Positions 17,297 through 26,438 of a DNA stretch of 64,000 nucleotides are shown piece by piece (position 1 is the first letter of the stretch; every line of letters starts with the position of its first letter). The position numbers and the translations under genes are program-made. The DNA is from Cytobacillus kochii (GTDB taxonomy: Bacteria > Bacillota > Bacilli > Bacillales > Cytobacillaceae). Under the pieces are notes generated by a model that was given only the letters and a program-made list of their open reading frames with translations, had not been told where the DNA came from and searched no databases. The stretch spans positions 372,001-436,000 of the forward strand of contig NZ_JAIVAM010000004.1 of assembly GCF_020171845.1 (NCBI RefSeq). The letters are read 5' to 3'.

Positions 17297-18068
17297 ATTT
17301 ATTTTTTATAGTAATCCCAAATAGATCTTTAGCTAATTGTAAAAATTCAGCTGTTGTTACTTTTCTTTTCGTTATATTCCCCCCTACATTTAGGGTATAG
17401 GAACTTTCTGTCAACGTAATCGTTTCATATTCTCTAATAGATGTGAATAGATAACCCTTATTAAAAGGTGAGGATTCACTATGGATAATGGTGTCTTGTA
17501 TGGTCGTTAATTCATCTTCTGATTGTATAGTGTTTGCCAAAGAGAATTTATACCCTGTTTTCCAATCATGTACACCGTTTTTTTTCATATTTAAAATATA
17601 TTCATCGTTATTGTATGTGATTCTAAAAAAACCGTTCGCTGATTTGACTTCTTCACCGTCTAACGGTACAGCTTTTAAAGGTAAATTATTGCCAAAACCT
17701 GTATCTACTAAGAAAGGTTTATTTTCTTTAGTGAGAATGATACATACATGCGTGTCCCCAGTACTTGACCATGTTTGTTTACTGTGATCATAGACATTCC
17801 CTTTTACTAATTTTACATCTAATCCTTCATCTTTTAATACATAAAAAAGCAAAGGGTTCAAATGATAACAAACACCACCAAATCCATTGATTAAACAAGT
17901 TTCTTCAATTAATTCTTTTGTAATAGGTGTTGTGCTTCTCGCCATAATACTCGTGTTTTCAAACGGGAAGATATTTGTTGTTTTTCTTAGAACTTCGTCC
18001 AAATTATTAAATGTAATCTTTTCTTGAAAATGAATTTTCTCTTTGAACTTCATTGTCAAGTCTGTCAT
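17295..18068 (-). CDS. Arylamine N-acetyltransferase
   Basis: A 257-residue NAT that transfers acetyl from acetyl-CoA to arylamines or hydrazines in the cytoplasm. The Cys-His-Asp triad is visible: Cys in NGFGGVCYHLNPL (about 68), His in GDTHVCIIL (about 107) and Asp in LVDTGFGNN (about 122). The N-terminal PFENTSIM block is also present. The gene stands alone and converges on yuzB. The C-terminal KRKVTTAEFLQLAKDLFGI is family-typical. Confidence 0.92.
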   Translation of the reverse strand: MTDLTMKFKEKIHFQEKITFNNLDEVLRKTTNIFPFENTSIMARSTTPITKELIEETCLINGFGGVCYHLNPLLFYVLKDEGLDVKLVKGNVYDHSKQTWSSTGDTHVCIILTKENKPFLVDTGFGNNLPLKAVPLDGEEVKSANGFFRITYNNDEYILNMKKNGVHDWKTGYKFSLANTIQSEDELTTIQDTIIHSESSPFNKGYLFTSIREYETITLTESSYTLNVGGNITKRKVTTAEFLQLAKDLFGITIKNK

Positions 18069-18352
18069 TGTTCATCATCCTTTGGTATAACTTCACTCTA
18101 CTATAACACGCTTCGCCTATCTCATAAATGAATCTGCATAAAATTGGCGAGCACAAGGTATCTTTCTGATTCTTTCAATTACTGAGGAGTATTTAATAAG
18201 AAAAAATTAATCATCCCACCTATCACAGATTGCCTACTATTTTATTCCTTAAAAAACCAAACACATGAAACACAAATCACTTTGAATAAACCTTACATAA
18301 TAAAGAGACAAACCGCTGACAATATAAGCAACAAAGATAGGAGGACTTCATT

Positions 18353-19108
18353 ATGTTATCTGCTGAACAACTACATCATTTTAAAAAATTGTTAACACAA
18401 TCTTTAAACGAAAATGAACAACAAATAGAGCAAAATCATCATTTCGGACTCCATGAGGAACAAAATAATGTTGGTTTTTCAGGCGAATTATCTAATTACG
18501 ATAATCATCCAGCTGATTCTGCGACTGAATTATACGAAAGAGAAAAGGACCTAGCCATAGACGATCATTATAGAGATGAAGTTGATGAAATTCGCACAGC
18601 TCTTACTGCTATAGAAAAAGGAACTTATGGAGTGTGTCAAGTTTGTCAAAAAGAGATTCCCGTAAGCCGACTTGAGGCATTGCCAACAGCAACAACTTGC
18701 ATTGAACATAGTCAACAGCAGAACTTAAATGAGTACAGACCAATAGAAGAAGAAGTCATTAATGCCGATGTCGAGGTACCACATGATGATAATAACGGTT
18801 TTGATGAAGAAGATAGCTGGCAATCTGTTGCAAAATGGGGGAATTCAGATGGACCGTCAGATTTATACGATGCCCCAACAGATTATGAAAAAATGTATCT
18901 TAATTCCGGTGAAAATGTTGGCTATACAGAAGAGTTCGAGAATAGTGTGGGAACGGATATCGATGGCAAAAACATTCAAATTTTTGACACTAAACAGTTA
19001 CGTGCTTATGAAGAAGCACTTGATGAAGAAGGCATTATGACCACTTTCGGTGATTTAAAAGCTTATGAAGAAGAACCTTATGTAGAAAACAAAGAAGATG
19101 AGCAATAA
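18353..19108 (+). CDS. yteA: YteA family TraR/DksA-type zinc-finger protein
   Basis: A 251-residue acidic protein. The region around residues 94-125 is a DksA/TraR-type zinc finger (CQVCQKEIPVSRLEALPTATTCIEH, ligands CxxC and CxxH). The N-terminal helical part has NYDNHPADSATELYEREKDLAIDD, the hallmark of the family. The long acidic C-terminal tail is typical of YteA, which is annotated as a sporulation protein in Bacillus. A perfect AGGAGG site is just upstream. It is the only gene of its transcript and ends at a symmetric terminator. Confidence 0.9.
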   Translation: MLSAEQLHHFKKLLTQSLNENEQQIEQNHHFGLHEEQNNVGFSGELSNYDNHPADSATELYEREKDLAIDDHYRDEVDEIRTALTAIEKGTYGVCQVCQKEIPVSRLEALPTATTCIEHSQQQNLNEYRPIEEEVINADVEVPHDDNNGFDEEDSWQSVAKWGNSDGPSDLYDAPTDYEKMYLNSGENVGYTEEFENSVGTDIDGKNIQIFDTKQLRAYEEALDEEGIMTTFGDLKAYEEEPYVENKEDEQ

Positions 19109-19142
19109 TAAAAAGCGAGACTATAGCGTCTCGCTTTTTATT
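19108..19142. terminator. Bidirectional terminator between yteA and the small peptide gene
   Basis: AAAAAGCGAGAC and GTCTCGCTTTTT form a 12-bp perfect stem with a 6-base loop. It has U-rich tails on both strands, so it can end yteA from one side and the small minus-strand transcript from the other. Confidence 0.9.
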
Positions 19143-19152
19143 ATTCACTGCT

Positions 19153-19236
19153 TTACTTCTCTTCTTTGGCGAGATCGATCATCATGACAATTAACACGAG
19201 TAATTGAATCAAGACATCGGCTTCGATCGGAATCAT
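19153..19236 (-). CDS. Candidate small hydrophobic peptide (type I toxin / holin-like)
   Basis: A 27-codon ORF, MIPIEADVLIQLLVLIVM followed by MIDLAKEEK: one hydrophobic helix and a charged tail, which is the layout of Fst/BsrG/holin-like toxin peptides of Firmicutes. A GGAGGAGG run lies right before the ATG. A 9-residue upstream ORF (19233-19262) ends in TGA overlapping this ATG, which may couple translation. The transcript would end at the symmetric yteA terminator. No antisense RNA can be proven by eye. The family assignment is by layout, not by recognised identity. Confidence 0.45.
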   Translation of the reverse strand: MIPIEADVLIQLLVLIVMMIDLAKEEK

Positions 19237-19409
19237 CCTCCTCCATAAATGGTGAAGTTCATTCCTCCGGTTTATCTAAGAAGTAAAGACTTACGTTTCC
19301 CTTACTCCATCTATATGCAGAAGCGTCTTCATTATGTCTCCATTTACTAGTAACCAGTGAAGATATACGTTAAACTAAAAAGGATTATATACATAGGTGG
19401 GGAGAGTAA

Positions 19410-19592
19410 ATGACATTAAAGGAAATTGAAAACCAATTAGCAGAGTTAAAAATGGACTATATGCGCTTACAAGATGATATCGAAAAGTTAGAGTCATTTG
19501 GACGTTCAGTTGAGAAACAAGAATTACGAATGAAAGAAATTGAAGAAGAACTACAAAGGCTTAATCATTTAAAAGCTGAGCTTGAGAAATAA
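19410..19592 (+). CDS. SE1832 family coiled-coil protein
   Basis: A 60-residue protein that is almost one continuous coiled coil (MTLKEIENQLAELKMDYMRLQ through LQRLNHLKAELEK) with heptad leucines. It matches the SE1832 family of small Firmicute proteins of unknown function. A GGGGAG site is 5 bases before the ATG. No partner is apparent in the neighbourhood. Confidence 0.8.
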   Translation: MTLKEIENQLAELKMDYMRLQDDIEKLESFGRSVEKQELRMKEIEEELQRLNHLKAELEK

Positions 19593-20137
19593 TACGCTGA
19601 CTGCAGGTGTGAAACGGCCTGTTGATTTGCCGCCGGGTCTATATAGTGATAATGAAGGCTTCCCCCAATTAATTTGGGGGATGTTTCCTGAGATGATGAA
19701 CACATGACTTGCACTAAAAAATAATCTTATTTTCATATTTTTGCCTTCACATTCTATTTAACAGAGTGTCAACAGAACGCTGATTTGATATCTTGTGACA
19801 GCAATCTTATAATGAGAAACTTTGTGGTTGTAAAAGGATAGTAGAAAAAAACCACTTCTTGCCCTTCCGATTGGATTTCTAACAAAGACAAAAAATAGGG
19901 GTGTTAATCGAAACCTGCTCATTAAATTTAGTTACCCTTATAACGAATATAGAAAGCTCGCAATTAGAAGAAGTTCAAATACATAACGGTCTAATCGGTT
20001 ATTATGCGTAACACCGTAACTTTTCTACAAGATGATGTTGCTATTGATACCGTATAAGTTAACTAAAAAGGTGGATGAGGATGAGCATTCTCTGTGGAAT
20101 CAAGTGATTAATGAGGCAAGCTAAGGAGGCATTACCA
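19593..20137 (+). other. 545-base stretch with a hairpin and probable eroded coding sequence
   Basis: A G/C-rich hairpin (CCCCCAA with TTGGGGG, 19662-19680) follows SE1832 and could act as a weak terminator. From about 19920 to 20125 short protein-like segments appear in changing frames: LVTLITNIESSQLEEVQIHN to a TAA near 20010, then TVTFLQDDVAIDTV, then KLTKKVDEDEHSLWNQVINE to a TAA at about 20125. They look like remains of one or two genes with frameshifts. I cannot name the family. Confidence 0.35.
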
Positions 20138-20539
20138 ATGTCTAAAGGAATGATTCATCATATAGAATTGTATGTGTCAGAACTTTCAAGTAGTGTAGCT
20201 TTTTGGGATGCATTACTAACAGAGCTGGGTTACAGTCGTTTTCAAACATGGAAGTACGGACAAAGTTGGAAAATAGAGAACAGTTATTTAGTCATTGTAC
20301 AAGCAGAAGAGAAATATTTAGACATTCCCTATCATCGTTGTCGTGTTGGCCTTAATCATTTAGCTTTTCATGCACAGTCACGAGAGCAGGTTGATGTGAT
20401 TACAGAAAAATTAAGAGAAAATCATGTTACAATTCTCTATGAAGATAAGCACCCCTTCGCTGGTGGTACAGGGCATTATGCTGTTTATTTTGAAGATCCA
20501 GACCGGATGAAGGTTGAAATTGTTGCACCCGCAACATAG
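20138..20539 (+). CDS. VOC (glyoxalase/dioxygenase) superfamily protein
   Basis: A 133-residue single-domain VOC protein with two beta-alpha-beta-beta-beta modules. Candidate metal ligands are His in MIHHIELYVSEL, His in VGLNHLAFHA, and Glu near the end in YFEDPDRMKVEIVAP. The ATG at 20138 has an AAGGAGG site 8 bases upstream; an in-frame ATG at 20111 is less favoured. The reaction cannot be assigned. The gene stands alone with its own terminator. Confidence 0.88.
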   Translation: MSKGMIHHIELYVSELSSSVAFWDALLTELGYSRFQTWKYGQSWKIENSYLVIVQAEEKYLDIPYHRCRVGLNHLAFHAQSREQVDVITEKLRENHVTILYEDKHPFAGGTGHYAVYFEDPDRMKVEIVAPAT

Positions 20540-20728
20540 TTTCATCGTCATTCTCCACCATTTAAATACTTGTTATCACCCATCATCACATTTTTATCTT
20601 CTCTCATATTTACATTAGTAGGAGGCAAATATGGATGATGCCTCCTTTTTCTATCAATCCAAAAAGCTATACTACATAAAAAAACAATGATAAAAAAGAG
20701 CACCCACATTTATATCATCACCACGCTT
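20540..20728. terminator. Terminator of the VOC gene (hairpin 20620-20646)
   Basis: AGGAGGCA and TGCCTCCT form an 8-bp stem with an 11-base loop, then TTTTTCT. It is about 80 bases after the VOC stop. The rest of this intergenic stretch shows nothing recognisable. Confidence 0.75.
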
Positions 20729-21553
20729 TTAATCAATCCTTTTTTGTCTAATCCATTTGGTTGCCACCCACTTTTCTCCTCTTTGTACCGGTAAACTTGA
20801 ATGTAATGATTTGCGATCGACTTCACCTAGAGAATTACTATAGTGAAAAAAGACAGCAGATCCTTTCTTAGGGGTAAATGAAGCATTAATCTTTGGAAAT
20901 ATCGTTTCACCGCCTGATTCGACATCATTCAAATAGATTAGCATCGTCGCTATTCTTTGCCCGCCTTTACGATTGTCTACACGGTTTTCCGGAAAAAAAT
21001 CAAAGTGAGACTTATATTCATCACCGACTTCATAATGCAATACTTGCAAACCTTCCCCATTTTCAATTGGATAAGAGGTCAGCAAACTGATTCGTTTTTC
21101 AATTCGAGCAATAAAATCATCTTCTTGAAGCTTAAAATACATCCCTTTGCTCGTTCTACCAGCAGCGGCTTTTTCTGCTCCAGAATTCGCATCTATGACT
21201 TTAGATGGCTGAAGGCGGCTTTTCGCCCGTTCAATGAGAAAATCACATTCCTCATCTGATAATACATGGTCTAGTTGGATAATCGTTGGTTTTATAAAGT
21301 TTGAGCGAACAAACACCATTTGATTATCTACCACAATGGTATGAGGTTGTTCATTTAAATAGACAGGTTCATATTGATAAGTTGAGGCACCTTTAATATC
21401 TGAACTGGCAAACGCAATTTCAAACATTGTCTCATAGGCAAACCTAGCATCAAATCCTTTTTTAATCAGACCATTCGTAATAGCTAATGGACTTACTCCT
21501 TGTTTTAATGTATCAATAATCCAATCTTGTAGTTCATTTGAAATAGTTTTCAT
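20729..21553 (-). CDS. 2OG-Fe(II) oxygenase, prolyl 4-hydroxylase type
   Basis: About 274 residues from the ATG at 21553. The C-terminal 190 residues form a P4H-alpha-like double-stranded beta-helix: first iron ligands in SHFDFFP (HxD), second iron histidine in KSLHSSLPV, and the 2-oxoglutarate lysine in GEKWVATKWI. The N-terminal 70 residues are helical and contain ITNGLIKKGFDARFAYETMFEI. Bacterial members hydroxylate prolines in peptides or EF-Tu-like targets, and the target here is unknown. The start is uncertain: the reading frame is open further upstream, and a strong GGGAGGAG site lies 20 bases ahead of the ATG, so a TTG start at about 21562 is possible. It follows the SDR gene at about 30 bases. 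Confidence 0.87.
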   Translation of the reverse strand: MKTISNELQDWIIDTLKQGVSPLAITNGLIKKGFDARFAYETMFEIAFASSDIKGASTYQYEPVYLNEQPHTIVVDNQMVFVRSNFIKPTIIQLDHVLSDEECDFLIERAKSRLQPSKVIDANSGAEKAAAGRTSKGMYFKLQEDDFIARIEKRISLLTSYPIENGEGLQVLHYEVGDEYKSHFDFFPENRVDNRKGGQRIATMLIYLNDVESGGETIFPKINASFTPKKGSAVFFHYSNSLGEVDRKSLHSSLPVQRGEKWVATKWIRQKRID

Positions 21554-21582
21554 TTTTTCCAAAACAGACGTCAACTCCTCCC

Positions 21583-22263
21583 CTATTTTGACAATATGTT
21601 TTGTTGAGACTGAACAATCTTCATTAGTTGCTCTGAAGAATAAATACAAACACCTTGTTTCTCCATATCAGTGATACATTTCATTGCTTGAGCAACATGC
21701 TTGGCTTCAATGGCATATTTCATTTTTTTCTCGTCATTCAATAATGGCGACAAAAGTTGATACAGCTTTTTACCCGCAAGTTCCCCTCTACGCTTTTCTA
21801 ATCGTTCTCCCATTAACAATGAAGGCCTTACAATCGATAATGCAGGTAATGACAATGTTTTTAGTTTATCTTCTAGTAAGCCCTTAATCCTTGGATAGAA
21901 CAATTTAGAACGAGCATTTGCATTGATAGAACTTATAATGACAAAATGTTCAACCTCATGACTCTTCGCTAACTTTGCCATCGTATAAGGATAATCTACA
22001 TCTACTTTAATCATTTTCTCTTTTGTTTTTGCTTTTTTAATGGTCGTTCCTAAACAGCAATAAACGTGATCAACACAAAAATGTTCGGCATATTCTTCTA
22101 AATAATCAAAGTCAATGACTAATTCAATCAATTTTTCATGTTTCATATGAAGCGGTGTTCTAACAATAGCAATCACTTTCTCATACGAATCTTGTAGTAA
22201 TAATTTTAATAATTCTTGCCCAACTAGGCCTGTTGCACCTGCTATCAGCGCAGTCTTTCCCAT
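21583..22263 (-). CDS. NAD(P)-binding oxidoreductase (atypical SDR, HTATIP2/YbjT-like)
   Basis: A 226-residue Rossmann protein with the N-terminal dinucleotide motif GATGLVGQELL (about 9-19), YCCLGTTIKKAKTKEKMIKVD, and SSINANARSKLFYPRIKGLLEDKL, which holds the YxxxK-like pair. This is typical of the TIP30/HTATIP2-like atypical SDRs annotated as NAD-dependent epimerase/dehydratase. It is the first gene of a two-gene unit with the prolyl hydroxylase. The substrate is unknown. Confidence 0.85.
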   Translation of the reverse strand: MGKTALIAGATGLVGQELLKLLLQDSYEKVIAIVRTPLHMKHEKLIELVIDFDYLEEYAEHFCVDHVYCCLGTTIKKAKTKEKMIKVDVDYPYTMAKLAKSHEVEHFVIISSINANARSKLFYPRIKGLLEDKLKTLSLPALSIVRPSLLMGERLEKRRGELAGKKLYQLLSPLLNDEKKMKYAIEAKHVAQAMKCITDMEKQGVCIYSSEQLMKIVQSQQNILSK

Positions 22264-22444
22264 CTTTAAACCATCCTTCTATATTTTTTCCTTTCATTCT
22301 ATGATACATGGAAACGGGTACAGATAAAAACAAAAAGTTTGAATTATTGTGCATTTATTGTTTTTTTCTAGTCACGAAGCTTTTCTTTTTGCAAAAATTA
22401 CATCATATGCCATAATATGACCATAACATTAAAGGAGGTACTAC

Positions 22445-23269
22445 ATGAATACAATTACTTTAAACAATGGAGTAGAAATGCCCCAACTTGGCTTTGGTGT
22501 TTGGCAAGTGCAAAATGAGGAAGCAACCGCTGCTGTGCAAACAGCCATTGAAGTTGGGTATCGTTCCATTGATACAGCGATGATTTATCAAAATGAAGAA
22601 GGTGTCGGCAAAGCCATTAAAAACGCTGGTATTGCTAGAGAAGATCTATTCATTACGACAAAAGTTTGGAATACGGATCAAGGATATGAACAGACATTAA
22701 AAGCGTTTGACGAAAGTCTAGAAAAGTTAGGATTAGATTATGTTGATTTGTACTTGGTTCATTGGCCAACACCACAATTCGATACTTATGTAGATACATA
22801 TAAAGCACTAGAGAAATTATATAAAGATGGTCGTGTAAAAGCGATCGGCGTCTGCAATTTTCATATTGAACATTTAGAACGTATATTAAATGAGTGTTCA
22901 GTCAAACCTGTCTTAAATCAAGTAGAATGTCACCCCTATTTATCACAAAACGAATTGAAGGAATTTTGTAACAAACATGATATTTATGTTGAGGCATGGA
23001 GCCCTTTACAACAAGGCGGGGAAGTATTACAACTTGATTCAATTAAAGAAATAGCCAACTCAGTAGGAAAAACACCTGCCCAAGTAGTTCTTCGTTGGCA
23101 TTTGCAGAACGATACAATTGTTATTCCTAAGTCAGTTACTCCTTCTAGAATTAAAGAAAACTTCGATGTCTTTGATTTTGAGCTTTCGCAAGCACAAATG
23201 GAAACCATTAATAAACTTAATCGCAATGAAAGAAAAGGCCCAGATCCATCGGATATGAATGTTCGCTAA
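22445..23269 (+). CDS. Aldo/keto reductase (YvgN/YtbE type)
   Basis: A 274-residue AKR5-like reductase that uses NADPH to reduce aldehydes such as glyoxal and methylglyoxal. The catalytic tetrad is visible: Asp and Tyr in SIDTAMIYQNEEGVG (about 45 and 50), Lys in FITTKVWN (about 75) and His in YLVHWP (about 108). The cofactor motif VIPKSVTPSRIKEN is near the C-terminus. AAAGGAGG precedes the ATG. It is a single-gene unit. Confidence 0.95.
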   Translation: MNTITLNNGVEMPQLGFGVWQVQNEEATAAVQTAIEVGYRSIDTAMIYQNEEGVGKAIKNAGIAREDLFITTKVWNTDQGYEQTLKAFDESLEKLGLDYVDLYLVHWPTPQFDTYVDTYKALEKLYKDGRVKAIGVCNFHIEHLERILNECSVKPVLNQVECHPYLSQNELKEFCNKHDIYVEAWSPLQQGGEVLQLDSIKEIANSVGKTPAQVVLRWHLQNDTIVIPKSVTPSRIKENFDVFDFELSQAQMETINKLNRNERKGPDPSDMNVR

Positions 23270-23291
23270 TATTCTTTCATCAATAGGATAA

Positions 23292-23339
23292 AGAGGTAAG
23301 TGCTATAATATTCTTATATTTGCACCTCCCTCTTTTTTT
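23292..23339 (+). terminator. Terminator of the aldo/keto reductase gene
   Basis: GAGGTAAGTGC and GCACCTCCCTC form an imperfect stem around a long loop, followed by TTTTTTT. Confidence 0.65.
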
Positions 23340-23340
23340 A

Positions 23341-24456
23341 TTACCTAAAGGCGTCATTAATATTATATAGGGCTATATCAATATCTAATTCCTCGCCAAT
23401 TACAAGCTTTGCTAATTGCGCACCTAAATACGGACCAGATGTTAATCCAGATGCTCCTAAGCCATTGGCAGCATATAGTTTCTCGTACCCAGGAACTTGA
23501 CCTATAACGGGTAAAAAACCAGGTGTAAACGGTCTAAATCCCACTTTTGTCTCAACAAGAGTGGCCGCTTGTAAACCAGGTGCCACAGTCAACGCTTTAG
23601 ATAATACTTCAAGCACGCCCCCCGCTGTCACATTCGTATTAAACGGATGTTCATCCTCATGTGTCGCACCAACAACGACTTTACCATCTTCAAAAGAGAG
23701 TAAATAATGATTTGTTGGCGGCTGAACCACAGACCATTCAGATGTGTCTGCATCAGGTACGTGAAGATGGGCAATTTGTGCTTTTTGAGCACTAACTTGA
23801 AAGTTGAGCCCTATTGGCTCTAATAATTCCCTTGCCCAAACGCCGGCGGTTACGATGATTTTATCTGCATGTAATAGCTCTCCATTCACCTTTACCCCTT
23901 CTAGTTGACCATTTTCACCTACTAATAAAGCTTCACCATGAATGATATCTGCGCCATATAGTTCGGCGGCTTTTAGCAGTGCCTTCCTAAGTTTACGCCC
24001 ATCTACTCTAGCCGCTCCACTCACATATACTGATTGAAAATCGTGCGACAGTGGCGGAAAGGCGTCTCTCGTTTTTTCTTGATTATAATTTTTGATTTCA
24101 CCGATTTCTGGTGCATCTTCTCGCCTTTTTATCGCCCTATCTATCATCTTTTCAAGTTTTGTTTCGTCGTGATGTAAACTAATCGCACCTACTTTTTTAT
24201 AACCGGTGTCTTGATCAGTTTCCGCTTCAAGTGCTGGAATTAATTGTTGATAATACTTCGCTCCCCCTTTAGCAAGCTGATACCACGCTTTGTTTCGACG
24301 TTGTGACAACCATGGGCAGACGATACCCGCAGCTGCTTCTGTCGCTTGCCCTGCATCTTGCCGATCGATTACTGTCACCTTAAAACCAGCTTTCGCTAAA
24401 TGGTAAGCAGTAGATGCACCTAGTATGCCTGCTCCAATCACTATCATTTGTTGCAT
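23341..24456 (-). CDS. FAD-dependent oxidoreductase (DAO/glycine oxidase-like)
   Basis: A 371-residue D-amino-acid-oxidase-fold protein. The N-terminal FAD motif is VIGAGILGASTAYHLAKAGFKVTVIDR (about 5-31), followed by a substrate domain and the C-terminal YAANGLGASGLTSGPYLGAQLAKL, which closes the FAD site. It resembles YurR-type proteins of B. subtilis, presumed amine or D-amino-acid oxidases. The substrate cannot be read from sequence. It is downstream of pepF on the same strand, but a terminator hairpin lies between them. Confidence 0.9.
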   Translation of the reverse strand: MQQMIVIGAGILGASTAYHLAKAGFKVTVIDRQDAGQATEAAAGIVCPWLSQRRNKAWYQLAKGGAKYYQQLIPALEAETDQDTGYKKVGAISLHHDETKLEKMIDRAIKRREDAPEIGEIKNYNQEKTRDAFPPLSHDFQSVYVSGAARVDGRKLRKALLKAAELYGADIIHGEALLVGENGQLEGVKVNGELLHADKIIVTAGVWARELLEPIGLNFQVSAQKAQIAHLHVPDADTSEWSVVQPPTNHYLLSFEDGKVVVGATHEDEHPFNTNVTAGGVLEVLSKALTVAPGLQAATLVETKVGFRPFTPGFLPVIGQVPGYEKLYAANGLGASGLTSGPYLGAQLAKLVIGEELDIDIALYNINDAFR

Positions 24457-24475
24457 ATTTTTTCCTCCATCATGG

Positions 24476-24512
24476 ATAAAAGACGAAAGGCAATATGCTT
24501 TCCGTCTTTTTT
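24476..24512 (-). terminator. Terminator of pepF
   Basis: AAAAGACG and CGTCTTTT close a hairpin with a partly paired interior (24478-24510). On the minus strand a short T-rich tail follows, directly after the pepF stop. Confidence 0.7.
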
Positions 24513-24516
24513 CTTT

Positions 24517-26307
24517 CTAGCTTAAGCTTGCGAACTCTTCCACAAGCTCTTCAAACGTTTGTAACGCTTCGTCAATCGGTTTTGACGTCGTTAAATCCAC
24601 GCCCGTATTTTTTAATAAGGCTAATGGAAATTCTGAACTTCCGCTTTTTAGAAACTCAAGATAAGTCTTTAATGTTTCCTCATCGCCATTATAAATCTTC
24701 GTTGCTAATTGAATGGCTGAAGCATAACCTGTCGCATATTTATATACGTAAAATGGTCGATAAAAATGCGGAATTCTTGACCAACCATATTTTACCTCTT
24801 CATCTAATACAAGGCTTTCCCCATGATAATCTTTAAATAGCTGTTCATAAATGCCATTAAACACTTCTGTATTTAACGTTTTACCTTCTTCTGCTAATTG
24901 ATGCGTTTTCCATTCAAATTCACTGAACATGACTTGTGTAAAGAATGTGCCTTTAAACTGATCAATAAAATGATTAAGTAAATGTCGTTTGACGTCTTCA
25001 TTGGTTTCGTGATCAAGTAAATATTTTATTAAAAGTACCTCATTTACAGTTGATGCAACTTCAGCGACGAAAATACTGTAGCCTGCCGTAATTTGCGGCT
25101 GATGCTGGGCACTCCATTTACTATGAACACCGTGGCCACATTCATGCGCAAGTGTAAACATACTATCAAGATCATCACGATGATTTAAAAGAATATAAGG
25201 GTGTACACCATATACGCCCATATTATAAGCACCCGAGCGCTTTCCTTTCGTTTCTCTTACATCAATATAACGATGTTCTTTAAACGATTGCAATGTAGAA
25301 ATATACTCTTCCCCTAGTGGCGCTAACGCTTTACACATCGTCGCAAATGCCTCTTCATATGGAATCTGCATATCGACATCTTTCACAAGCTGGGCACTTA
25401 AATCATATTGTCTTAATTCATCTAACTGCAATAACTCTTTTCTTAATGCTGTATATTTGTGCATCGTTTGCAAATGGTCTCTTGTGGACTGAATTAGATT
25501 ATGGTAAACCTCTTTCGGAACATTATCACCAAATAATGCTTTTTCTAATGCAGAAGGATACTGCCTTATTCTTGTGGTTGTAACATTATTCTTGATTGCC
25601 GCTGATAAAGTCGAGCCGATTGTATTTTTAAGTTGTACATAAGGCTTATAATACGCCTTATACGCTTCTTTCCGCTTTTCTCGATCATCACTTTCAATTA
25701 ATTTCGCATACATTCCTCGTGTAAGTTCTACTTTTTCACCATTATCTTTTGTTACGAGTCCAAACTCAATATCAGCATTATTAATCATATTATATGTATT
25801 TGATGGTGCAGAAAGCGATTCACCGAGTTGTGATAATAAACTTTCTTGCTCAGTTGAGAGCACATGCGCTTTATAACGAAACGATTCGAGTAAGTCTTCT
25901 TCAAAATATTGCAGCCCTTCTTCTTCTTTAATATAAGCTTTTAATGTCGCTTCATCTAAGCTAAGTAAAAACGGCATAAAGAAAGAAGTTGCACTACTCA
26001 CTTTTACACTTAGTTGTTTCGATTGATCTAATAAACTTTGAGCACGACTATCCCTTGTATCAACATCTGATTGTAACATCGCATAAGCATAGACTTTACC
26101 AAACAAATAAGATAAATCTTCCTGCTTCTTCAGAAATTGAAATAAACTTTGCCCATCGCTTATTTCCCCCTCGAACCCAGCTAACTCCTGCGCTAATGAC
26201 TGAATGGAATCATAATCCTTTTGCCACTCAGACTCCTCACTATAAATATCAGTGACATTCCAAGTTTCTTCTACGGGAATCTCTTTTCGACTAGAATAGG
26301 CCGTCAT
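24517..26307 (-). CDS. pepF: Oligoendopeptidase F
   Basis: A 596-residue M3 metallopeptidase that degrades peptides of about 7-17 residues in the cytoplasm. The zinc motif is HECGHGVHS, with the downstream glutamate in FVAEVASTVNEVLL. The N-terminal oligopeptidase F domain occupies about 115-185. The ATG at 26307 (AAGGAG upstream) is preferred to a GTG at 26319 that lies within the ribosome binding site. The family length is about 600. Confidence 0.95.
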   Translation of the reverse strand: MTAYSSRKEIPVEETWNVTDIYSEESEWQKDYDSIQSLAQELAGFEGEISDGQSLFQFLKKQEDLSYLFGKVYAYAMLQSDVDTRDSRAQSLLDQSKQLSVKVSSATSFFMPFLLSLDEATLKAYIKEEEGLQYFEEDLLESFRYKAHVLSTEQESLLSQLGESLSAPSNTYNMINNADIEFGLVTKDNGEKVELTRGMYAKLIESDDREKRKEAYKAYYKPYVQLKNTIGSTLSAAIKNNVTTTRIRQYPSALEKALFGDNVPKEVYHNLIQSTRDHLQTMHKYTALRKELLQLDELRQYDLSAQLVKDVDMQIPYEEAFATMCKALAPLGEEYISTLQSFKEHRYIDVRETKGKRSGAYNMGVYGVHPYILLNHRDDLDSMFTLAHECGHGVHSKWSAQHQPQITAGYSIFVAEVASTVNEVLLIKYLLDHETNEDVKRHLLNHFIDQFKGTFFTQVMFSEFEWKTHQLAEEGKTLNTEVFNGIYEQLFKDYHGESLVLDEEVKYGWSRIPHFYRPFYVYKYATGYASAIQLATKIYNGDEETLKTYLEFLKSGSSEFPLALLKNTGVDLTTSKPIDEALQTFEELVEEFASLS

Positions 26308-26438
26308 AATTTTTAACACTCCTTAAATAGTTCATTTTTTTGCTCATATGCGTTATATTAACTAAATATATTCTATTTCGCCATTCTTAAACCTTTTTAT
26401 AGTAATTAATAATGGAAAAAAGGAAAGGAGATCCAATC

